This document shows, piece after piece, positions 55,998 through 64,000 of a stretch of DNA of 64,000 nt; position 1 is the stretch's first letter; the number at the start of each line of letters is the position of its first letter. A program made the translations under genes and the position numbers. The notes below the pieces were generated by a model. It made no database searches, was not told the DNA's origin, and saw only the letters and a list, made by a program, of their open reading frames with translations. Source of the DNA: Caprella mutica. Lineage: Eukaryota; Arthropoda; Malacostraca; Amphipoda; Caprellidae. Location of the stretch: positions 248,001-312,000 of the forward strand of contig CANNZV010000119.1 in assembly GCA_947561585.1 (NCBI GenBank), written 5' to 3'.

Positions 55998-57285
55998 CAG
56001 GGTGGGGCGTAAGTTTGGAAGCAAATTTTCAAATATTAATATAATTCTTAAAAATAAGTTCCTAAGTAGGTGATAGGGTTTGAACTATAGTAGAGACACT
56101 ACATTATGACGTCGCAGTGTTATTTTTTTACAAAAATTTAGTCAATTCAAAAATGTCAGACAAAAGAGAAGCCATTATTGCTCTACACCGTGCCGGGAAG
56201 TCAGATTCCGTTATTTCAAAGACTCTCTCAATAGCGAGATCGACTGTTTGGAAGTGTGTGAAGAATTTTAATGAGAGAGGAGACTTGACTGATCGTCCAA
56301 GAAGTGGTAGACCACGCTCACAACGCACCAAACAACTGATAAAATGTGCCCGAGAGAAGATCAGGAGGAACCCGAAAAGGTCAATACGATTGTTAGCCAA
56401 AACAGCTAATGTGAGTCCCAGAACAATGAGAAGAGTTGTCAAAGAAGACCTAAAGATGTCCTCTTTCACCCTCCAAAAGAAACAGACTCTGTCAGAAGCT
56501 GTAAAGAAAAAGAGATTGAAGAGAAGCAAAGCACTTCTGAGAGAATTGAAGTCTGGCACGGCTGGTGAAATTGTTTGGTCTGACGAAAAAATTTTCACAG
56601 TGGAAATGGCTCACAACCGGAGGAATGACAGAATAATTGGTAAAAGTGCAAAAGACATCCCATACAACCAAAAAACTGTCCACAGAACCATGAAACCTGC
56701 GTCAGTAATGGTCTGGGCCGCCGTTTCAGAAACTTGGAGATCTCCTTTAATTTTTGTGGAACAAGGCGCCAAAATCAATGCTAAATGTTATATTGAGAAT
56801 ATTTTGACGCCAATGTTGGAGTCAGCTAAGGATCACTTCGGCAATGACACTCTATGGACATTTCAGCAAGACTGCTCGAATTCGCATACTGCAAATGTCA
56901 CTCAAAACTGGTGCCATGACCATCTTCCACGGTTTTGGTCCAAAGAAATGTGGCCTCCCTGCTCCCCAGATGTTGATCCTATGGACTTTTCGGTGTGGTC
57001 CATTCTTGAATCAAAGGCCTGTGGTAAATTCCATCGCAGTGTGGATGATTTAAAGCGTTCGCTCCAGAGATCTTGGAAGGAAATTTCACAAGAACAGTTG
57101 CGTGCCGCAGTAGGAGGAGTTCGGAGGAGATTTGAGGCTGTTATTAAAAACATTTTGAATAAATTTATGATTTTTGAATTCTTAAAACCCTTATGTAATA
57201 ATACATAACTGTAAATTATTAAATATATTTTTCGTTGGATTATAATATGCACTTTCATTTGCTTCCAAACTTACGCCCCACCCTG
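55998..57285 (+). mobile_element. mariner-like transposon, apparently complete
   Basis: 1,288 bp. The TIRs begin CAGGGTGGGGCGTAAGTTTG (exact inverted repeat for at least 25 bases, ending GGAAGC). The flanks are TA (55996-55997 and 57286-57287). It contains one uninterrupted transposase gene. It lies 55 bp outside the right copy of the segmental duplication. TIR identity and an open ORF suggest recent arrival. Confidence 0.95.
56153..57208 (+). CDS. mariner-type transposase, DD37D
   Basis: 351 aa from the ATG at 56153; the frame is open 12 codons further up, to 56117. I prefer MSDKREAIIALHRAGKSDSV because that is where the helix-turn-helix starts. It has two HTH regions (VISKTLSIARSTVWKCVK; SIRLLAKTANVSPRTMRRV) separated by GRPRS. 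The catalytic Asp residues, numbered from 56117, are D156 (VWSDEKIF), D252 (FQQDCSNSHTA) and D290 (PPCSPDVDPMDFSVW). The last two are 37 residues apart, hence DD37D, the spacing of maT-like mariners. The second motif has CSNSHTA where GAPAHTA is common. The enzyme would cut and paste its own TIRs at TA. No stop or frameshift was seen. Confidence 0.93.
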   Translation: MSDKREAIIALHRAGKSDSVISKTLSIARSTVWKCVKNFNERGDLTDRPRSGRPRSQRTKQLIKCAREKIRRNPKRSIRLLAKTANVSPRTMRRVVKEDLKMSSFTLQKKQTLSEAVKKKRLKRSKALLRELKSGTAGEIVWSDEKIFTVEMAHNRRNDRIIGKSAKDIPYNQKTVHRTMKPASVMVWAAVSETWRSPLIFVEQGAKINAKCYIENILTPMLESAKDHFGNDTLWTFQQDCSNSHTANVTQNWCHDHLPRFWSKEMWPPCSPDVDPMDFSVWSILESKACGKFHRSVDDLKRSLQRSWKEISQEQLRAAVGGVRRRFEAVIKNILNKFMIFEFLKPLCNNT

Positions 57286-57287
57286 TA

Positions 57288-57565
57288 GCTTTTGTATAAT
57301 TGAATGCTTTCTCAGTTTTAAGATTAAATAATAAAATATTTTAAAATTTAATGAAATTTTATTATATAAAAATACTTAATGCGCTTCCACAACGTGATGA
57401 ACAATTAAAATTTTACAACAAAGGTTTGCTTACGTCTAGGGAGAAAGGAAAAAGGGGATCGGGGGGTAGGGAGTCAATATGTACTCTAAAAACCAACTCT
57501 CAGCCAATTATAATTCGTAATAATTAATTATCTTGCTATATCTGGTATCTAACGTGCCATTAATC
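57288..57565. other. intergenic DNA
   Basis: No gene recognised; a short purine-rich tract (GGGAGAAAGGAAAAAGGGGA) is at about 57439. Confidence 0.4.
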
Positions 57566-57579
57566 AGATGCACACTAAA

Positions 57580-57762
57580 GGCTCGTTTACACGAGGCTAG
57601 TTTACACGCTGCTAGCTGGCGAGTTTACAAGCTGGCGAGTGAGATAGTGATGATGACCCATACTCTTTTCAACTAGCCAACATGATGACACGAGGCGAGT
57701 TCACTAGAAGCTTGTAAACTCGCCGCTTGTAGCGAGTAAACTAGCCTCGCAAACTTTGAATG
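57580..57762. mobile_element. MITE-like inverted repeat element
   Basis: The left part GGCTCGTTTACACGAGGCTA, GTTTACA, GGCGAGTTTACAAGC is matched in inverted order by GCTTGTAAACTCGCC, AGCGAGTAAACTAGCCTCG on the right. There are several nested inverted repeats and no coding capacity. Class unknown; no clear target duplication. Confidence 0.55.
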
Positions 57763-57828
57763 GGATTTTCTATTAGTTCAGAGATCTAAAAATCTTGTAA
57801 TTCAAAAGCCTAAGGCGTTTACAATTTT

Positions 57829-58227
57829 GAAGCTACGGCATTGCGATTTTTTTCATTCGATTCTCCCCGGAATTCTCTACAAACTCTGGAAGAGTTTTAT
57901 TCAATTTTCGAATTGTTTTTCAAAATATTTAATTTTGAAATCTATATTTTTTCAATTTTTTTTTTCACTAAAAATTTCAATAATTCGAAAACCAATTCGA
58001 AAAATCAAAAAAACGCTACCACAGTTTGTAGAAAATCTTGTGGAGAATTTAATGCAAAAAACCATAATGTCATAGCTACAAAATTGTAGTATCCATTTAT
58101 TAATTTACACACTGTTCGAAATTCGAATAACTCGTTTTTTATGGGTCGAATCGAAAAAATGTCATCACACAGAAACATCTTAGAATTCATTTTATATGTG
58201 TGTACAAAGTTTCACAACCGTAGCTTC
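57829..58227. repeat. inverted repeat pair GAAGCTACGG / CCGTAGCTTC
   Basis: A 10-bp exact inverted repeat bounds about 400 bp of AT-rich DNA with many AATTCGAA-type words. It may be an old MITE. The frames inside are repeat-like and were not accepted as genes. Confidence 0.35.
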
Positions 58228-58408
58228 AATAGTAAAAAACTTTTCAAAATCTGGGAACGGTGCCCTTAACTACCTTCATTCAAACCCCAAGTTCAACACC
58301 ATCCTTACATAAAGTCTTGTTAGAAAATTATGACTATTATTACAATTTGCTACAGGATGGACAATTCTTCTATAAAAATATAGTTGTTGGTTTAATTTGA
58401 TTTCGCAG

Positions 58409-58551
58409 TACAATCGTACGTGGGGTTTGAAAACGAACTTTTCACCATATGTACTCAACTTAAAGAACTCACCATCAACATGGAGTCTGAAAGAGAAGAT
58501 ATGCAAATTGGACATTTAGTGGATTTGGCCATAGAATTGGTGGAAAACTAA
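58409..58551 (+). pseudogene. possible orphan terminal exon or fragment
   Basis: After TTTGATTTCGCAG, which resembles a splice acceptor, one frame reads SYVGFENELFTICT...ESEREDMQIGHLVDLAIELVEN-TAA. This has a protein-like composition and is bounded by an upstream in-frame stop at 58392. No family was recognised and no partner exon was found. It could be a fragment of a mobile-element gene. Confidence 0.2.
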
Positions 58552-59117
58552 TTTGCATTACACATTCAAACGTGGCTTTCTAAAACTCTTTTAGAACTCG
58601 TGAAAGGTATATCGTCGACAGAATTCCAGAAAGGAGACTATTCTTACATTCACTATCTCCAGAAATCTACATAATATCAAAAAGATAAATTACTCTTTGT
58701 TGTACAGACAGGCCCCTCTTTTATTATCAATTCACGACTCAGTTTTTATTAAAAATGATAATAAAACCGAGGTATGAAATAAGTAACTATATAATTATTA
58801 CTCCTTAATTACACATTTCATTTTCTATGAGTTATAATAAAATAAAATTGTTTAAGGGGTTCGACTAAACCTATACAGTAGGTACACAGTGTTCCAGTGT
58901 TTATTGCCAGAATTAGTTCATGCTCTGTAATTAAAGTTCAAAGTAGTGAATATGTATATTAATAGTTTTAAAATTGAACCATATGTGCTGATACCTCTCA
59001 CACAGTATAGGTGAGTAATTAATAGATAATTTGAATTATATAATTGTGATTCATTGAACAAACGGTTATTTTATGTTATGTGAAATAGTTCAGGCAGTTG
59101 GGTAATGTTCCAAGTTA
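58552..59117. other. intergenic DNA with an old dispersed repeat
   Basis: 58700-58980 is a diverged relative of about 2520-2760 (shared CATTTCATTTTCTATGAGTT and AAAATTGAACCATA-type blocks). No gene recognised. Confidence 0.4.
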
Positions 59118-59270
59118 TTGGTTGGTTCTACATATTCGGACAGGTAAGAAACTTCTATTTTAATTGGTAACAGGATATCTGAAGATATATTTCACATGGA
59201 TACCAATTGAAATAGAAGTTAAATATTGCTTACTAGATATAGATCATACGAGTCCGAAAATATGGAACCG
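59118..59270. mobile_element. small foldback MITE
   Basis: AACTTCTATTTTAATTGGTA is inverted as TACCAATTGAAATAGAAGTT, within outer arms GGTTCTACATATTCGGAC and GTCCGAAAATATGGAACC. Non-coding; target duplication not clear. Confidence 0.55.
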
Positions 59271-59899
59271 TGCGATGACACTTAACTTACTCTAAAATGG
59301 GTCATGTTGATTAGCCCTCTAAGTTTAAATTATCTATATGTATTCTATAATGTGAATTTCACTCCTCTTATTTGCAACTCTTCATTGTAACTTTAAAGAG
59401 GGGAAAAACACATGAAGACCAAAATAATTGTTCAAGAAGATAGAAATAATATAGGGGAGAACCAGGTGAGTTCGTACAGCGGGTGAATCCGTACAGGGCC
59501 ATAACTCAACACCTGTCATGTTCAAACCCGTTAAAATATGAGTGATTCTATACATTATAATAACAATCAGTTTGAAACAAGTTTCAGCGCGTGACGGTGT
59601 AGTATGTTCCTTTGGTGAGAGATCATATATTTTTAGCACTAAAATGTTTTTTTCTCACTACTTGAGCTAAGCCATAGCAATTACAATTTACTATCTAAAA
59701 ACTTTATATGGAATATTAGTATTCACTAGGATATTCTTTACGTATGTAAACGTTAGCATTTAGTTAAAATCTCATTAATATTCGACGTATTCCATTTTGA
59801 AAATTAAACGGCGGTGTAGGATGTCATCGTACAAATATGTACGGGCACAACCTTTCACCCCATTATGTACGAATTCACCTCTATATTTATTTTTCATAT

Positions 59900-60625
59900 A
59901 TGCTTCGAGTATATACACGTAAAAGAACGAAACAGTATTCTTCCTGTGATGTGGAACAGGCAAATAACGTCTGGAAAAATGGAACATCAGTACGTTAAGC
60001 TGCAAAATTGTATAAAGTTGCTCTGATGGCGCTGGAAGATGCCACAAAGAGATCCAGAAATGGTTTAGAATTTGATGAATATTAATTAGAAAAGAAAGTT
60101 TTTACCAGCGAAGTATTAAAGGACGGCGCTATTCCATAATATGCTGAGAATAGTTCAAATCATTATCAGCGCAAGCAAGAATGAAATGCGCTATCCACAG
60201 AGCCTGCTCCTACTTCACCATCCACCGAGCCTTCTCTTACTTCACCATCCACTGAGCCTGCTCCTGTTTCACCATCCACCGAACCTTCTCCTACTTCACC
60301 ATACCGAGCCTGCTCCTGCTTCATCATTCACCGAGCCTGCACCTGCTTCACCATACCGAGCCTGCATCTGCCTCATCATCCTCCGAGCCACAACCAGGAC
60401 CTCTAGATTGAATATTTCATTTTTAGCAATACTTTTTTAAAACATTCGGCCATTCCCAAAGGTTCCTCCTAGAAAGAGCAACAGCAGAGGCAGATAACCA
60501 AGAAGGTCAATGATAACAACTGATACCCCAAAAAATGAGTTACTGAAAGAGAAAAAAAATTCAAGAAAGAAAAACTCAAATTCACCAGTGACAAAGCGTA
60601 GGCTAACGATGGAAATTGACGCTCT
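59900..60625 (+). pseudogene. pogo/Tigger/Jerky-like transposase remnant
   Basis: Pieces in frame with interruptions: NGTSVR.AAKLYKVALMALED (about 59976-60045), which fits the Psq-type helix-turn-helix of pogo transposases, then a Ser/Pro/Thr/Glu repeat segment (60190-60400), then FPKVPPRKSNSRGR and PKNELLKEKKNSRKK, which resemble the C-terminal part of Tigger-like proteins. The DDE catalytic core is missing between them. Confidence 0.5.
60195..60400. repeat. 27-bp minisatellite encoding SPSTEPxPT
   Basis: About seven units of CACCATCCACCGAGCCTTCTC plus CTACTT, shortened in places to CACCATACCGAGCC. In the plus frame of the pogo-like remnant they read P-T-S-P-S-T-E-P-(A/S), so the array probably expanded inside the coding region. 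The other frames (Leu/His-rich) are shadows. Confidence 0.7.
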
Positions 60626-61423
60626 ATAATCTAGTTCTATGAAGCCTTTTGTGATTTTTTTTTTTGTTATTTCAAAAGGGCTTCAGTCAATTATAAGTAG
60701 AGCCCGGATTTATAGTTCTAACGAAAGTAGTCGAAATAGCGCTTAAAAAAAGTTTTTATAGCTCTAAAAAAGAGTTTTAAAGTCGCTAAAAAGAGTCCTT
60801 ATAATAGCTAAGTGTGTCCTAAAATTGAAGCATTTCCTTTCTTTTATCCACATTATAGAAACTTTTAGAAGAAAATTCATGAGTAACTATGCCATTCTAG
60901 TTTATTTGTTAATAGTTGATTTTTAATTATTATTCACAGAACTTACGCAACAATTAATGGCTAATGTGTAAGTCTAATATCGTATATATTTGACTTTGAG
61001 TTTAATAGATACTAAATAGTAAATAAAACCCATGTTTCTAAATTTATACGTAGCTTTTATTTTACAAGAAACTAACAAGATGAAAGAAAACTGAACAAAA
61101 TTTATCCAAAAAACTATGTTGTCTAAGTCACAACCAACTATGAAAATATAACCACGAAACTCCAATAGAACCGCGCAAACCAAATGCAAAAACAGTAACA
61201 ATAATTCTTAATATAATAAATATGCTACTTTTCAATGAAACAATTAAACTTCATTACGGGAAATTACCAACATTTTATTGGCATTTACAGCTGTCATGCT
61301 TAGTCTCTTGTCAGTTAAAATCGTTTTCAAATTTCAACTTTGGGTTGTTTGGTTTTTACAACATGAGATTGAGCACTCAATTAACTATGACGTTCATAAA
61401 TGAGTGTGCTCAAAGTAACTTCT

Positions 61424-62373
61424 TTAAAGGTCCCCTCCACTCTATTTTTTTTATTTCTCTATGCATTAGAACTAATGTTACTGATAATAAAAATGCAAAC
61501 CATTTCAAATTTGGTTCTATAGTTTTATTATAATATTTAATTTAAGATTTTTTTCCATTCTTTCTACTATCCCTCTGAATTTCAAACAAAGAAAAAGCCC
61601 CCCTGTTCGATAGGCTAACACGATCCGACAAAATCAAAACAGTAAGTCAATAACAAATTTGATTGATCGATATCAATATCATTCATGGCTACCTGTACCG
61701 TATTGTCACTCAAGATGTCAAGATGTTCTTTGTGTTAATCGAGTTACTTTGTAACAAACTAAAAATGCTTGACAAAGACACCTGCCTACTCAATGAAAGT
61801 TTTTTGATTAATTTGGTCGAATTTCCATTTCAGCGTGATACCATTAACTTCAAATTATGGAAATTCAAACCAATTAGGTAATTAAGAATATTAAAGAGGC
61901 TACTTGGATTAACAAAAAGGAAGAAATCAGAGGGTTTTCCAATTTTCTCTCTGTAGAGTTACTAGAGTAATATGAGAGAGAGACTGACTAATATTGAGCA
62001 ATACGGTAGGTATTCTAAGATTAACTTTAATATTTATCGTAATACCGTAATTCTAAGACAATGGATCCATATAAAGAATTCAAGTACCTAATTAAGTATT
62101 TCTTAGTAATCGTTTTCATATATCATAACATTTTCCGATATTGAGAACTGTTAATTTTTATACACTTTCTACTTGAACGCTGATCTGTGATTTGAATAGG
62201 TATGTGCTATGTATATACGAACGAACATCCATATGAGGGGGCTTTTTCTTCTAATGACGTTTACGTATGCCGATTTAAATTCTGTTCGCTGCGATATGTT
62301 ATATAACCTTAGCTCTACAAATTTAAAGCAATACCAGAATTTTTTCAATTTAGAGTGGAGAGGACCTTTAAGC
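61424..62373. mobile_element. 950-bp element with TTAAAGGTCC termini
   Basis: TTAAAGGTCCCCTCCACTCT at the left is inverted at the right (AGAGTGGAGAGGACCTTTAA). A second inner pair, GAAAAAGCCCCCC and GGGGGGCTTTTTC, occurs near 61590 and 62232. No transposase recognised. It lies inside the pogo-like region. Confidence 0.55.
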
Positions 62374-62704
62374 AAAGAGCGAAATTAACCGGTCACAATA
62401 TATAAAAATACCATATATTTATTTTATTGGGCATATCTTCATGTATCATTCTATTCATTCAAGAAAATTACATAATATTATACTGTATTGAGTAGTGATT
62501 TATTCATTTTCCAATTCAGTTTAATTTACCAATATTTATATGCTCGTACGTTTTCTATGTAATACTAATTTAAATGTCTGACATGTTTAATTTATCAATA
62601 ATATAATAACCTGTTACAAATATATTTTGCACATAAAAGATGGTTTATCACAGTTTTTATAGTCGTTTATACCGTAATTACTAGTTCTATATTTTAATTT
62701 CTAG

Positions 62705-62935
62705 TCAAAATAGCTTTTATAGTCAAAATAGCGTTTATGCTATAAACGCTATAAAACTTTATTTTTATAGTCAAAATAGCGTTTATGCTATAAACGCTAT
62801 AAAACTTTATTTTTATAGTCAAAATAGCGTTTATGCTATAAACGCTATAAAACTTTATTTTTATAGTCAAAATAGCTTTTATGCTATAAACGCTATAAAA
62901 CTTTATTTTTATGGTCAAAATAGCGTTTATAGCAT
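62705..62935. repeat. 48-bp tandem repeat with internal palindrome
   Basis: Between four and five units of TTTATTTTTATAGTCAAAAT plus AGCGTTTATGCTATAAACGC plus TATAAAAC. Each unit has the palindrome AGCGTTTATGCTATAAACGCT-like core. A 74-codon minus-strand frame here is only the repeat translated. Confidence 0.85.
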
Positions 62936-63277
62936 AAGAACTGGAAATCTGGGCTCTAATTATAAGGATACAGCATTCAAAGCGTCCGTATTATTTTCCA
63001 TACAATATATGAAATTCTTACTTTTTTCTTTTCCTTTTCCACCCCATTTTTAGTACCTACTGTACGGAGTGATACTCTGCTAGTACGAACTCACCCGCAC
63101 TTAAATTAAGCTCACCCAAGGTTTTAAATAATTTAGTTTGTAGTTATAAGCATGTATTGTGTATGTATTGTGTATTTATAGTTACTAATTTCTGAATCAA
63201 TTTTTTCGTTAGTTCTTAACTCATCTGAATAATAATATACTGATGTTTATTGTAGTTACCTCATCTGAATTATATTA

Positions 63278-64000
63278 CAGTAAAACTTCTGAGTTATGAA
63301 GTTTTTTTTTATGAAGCACCCTATAGTAATGAAGGACCTGAATTATGAAATGCACCTCAGTTATGAAGTAGTTTTCTTTGTTTAAATCGTAGAAAACTAT
63401 AGTTCTTGAGGTATAACTATACCTTTTCCAAGTCAAGTTGGCAGAAGTGAATAATGAATTGGCAGAATTGAATAATGAATTGGCACAAGTGAAAGTCATA
63501 TTGCAGAAGTGAAAATGAAAAATGCAAGTATGACAAGCAATTACAAAATTAGGTATTTTTTATGAAAATTACAACTTCAATACAATAGTGGGTTATTGCA
63601 ATCTTCTCCACTAGAATAAGATAGAGTATTATAAGATAATACTCTATTATAGGATAATACTCTATTATAGAATAATACTATATTATAGAATAATACTATA
63701 TTATAGGATAATACCCAATTATAGGATGATACTCAACTATAAGATACCACCAATAATCGTGTATTATCCTATAATGGAATACTATATATGAAAATGTAAA
63801 TCAGGAAGGCAAAAATTTACTATATTAGATTAGGTTATCAATAAATCGGATATATTGAGTATAAACTGTGTTTTTTTATTGTTTGAAGTTTAAATGTAGT
63901 TTATTTTCGTTAATGATTTAAATTTAGGCATAAATGACTACTAACATGATATATATTATTTTTGTACAATAATGAGTAGCTATATTGATTTCCCACAACA
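63278..64000. mobile_element. second copy of 1.0-kb pogo-like MITE, inverted, cut by window end
   Basis: Begins CAGTAAAACTTCTGAGTTAT after TA (63276-63277) and is the reverse complement of about 3497-4275, including the 18-bp minisatellite (63620-63780). The far end lies beyond the window. Confidence 0.85.

Larger units (their letters stand above)
59460..63110 (+). mobile_element. decayed pogo/Tigger-like transposon region
   Basis: The left text CAGGTGAGTTCGTACAGCGG and the right text GTACGAACTCACCCGCAC (63091-63108) are inverted relatives, each followed inward by a second TCCGTACAG or CTGTACGGA motif. Between them lie remnants of a pogo-type transposase (59940-60600), minisatellites and another inverted-repeat element. 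The borders are approximate because no target duplication was found. Confidence 0.5.

Noticed and set aside
58276..58515. 79-codon minus-strand frame.
   Set aside because: No recognisable domain, and the opposite strand offers a more protein-like reading ending at 58551.

Overview
This window is AT-rich eukaryotic DNA with introns, almost certainly from an insect. The evidence is one spliced gene with an insect-type fatty-acid elongase product, plus a dense mixture of piggyBac, hAT, mariner/Tc1, pogo, LINE and Ty3/Gypsy-type elements. A hemipteran, planthopper-like genome would fit, but that is a weak inference. I see no rRNA, tRNA, CRISPR array or bacterial-style operon.

Layout. 1-7.2 kb: intergenic DNA with short tandem repeats and pogo-like MITEs. 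7.45-15.28 kb, minus strand: the only recognisable host gene, a seven-coding-exon ELOVL elongase of 315 aa. Its intron 4 (8821-13583) is almost entirely two satellites, a 22/24-bp array and a 23-bp array, and two palindrome-cored MITEs sit in introns 1 and 5. 15.8-21.9 kb: minisatellites and nested MITEs with readable 8-bp target-site duplications. 22.4-27.4 kb, minus: a LINE with a PHD-finger ORF1 and an APE+RT ORF2. 27.8-33.1 kb: a 5.3-kb hAT-like element with a deleted piggyBac element and two decayed Tc1/mariner-like copies inside it. 34.6-46.8 kb: about 1.47 units of a Ty3/Gypsy-type LTR retrotransposon. 46.8-55.9 kb: a second, nearly identical copy of 25.2-34.6 kb. 56.0-57.3 kb: an uninterrupted mariner-like element. 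57.3-64 kb: decayed pogo/Tigger-like DNA, tandem repeats, and the start of a second pogo-like MITE.

The main structural event is a direct duplication of about 9.1-9.4 kb (25225-34589 and 46822-55942). Its copies are separated by 12,224 bp of LTR-element DNA (34598-46821) that begins mid-RT and ends mid-LTR, as a piece of a head-to-tail concatemer or one-LTR circle would. A 236-bp MITE lies in ORF1 of the left copy, and the right copy carries the intact empty site.

Three readings stand out. (1) The LTR-element Pol appears to be ordered protease, RT, RNase H, OTU-like domain, second protease-like domain, integrase. (2) Its gag-pol junction has a GTTAAAC slippery heptamer directly before the gag stop, followed by a 10-bp stem and a possible pseudoknot. 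(3) LINE ORF1 and ORF2 lie in the same frame with a single TGA between them, and the endonuclease N-terminal motif lies upstream of any in-frame ATG. All product calls come from reading motifs; no database search was run.
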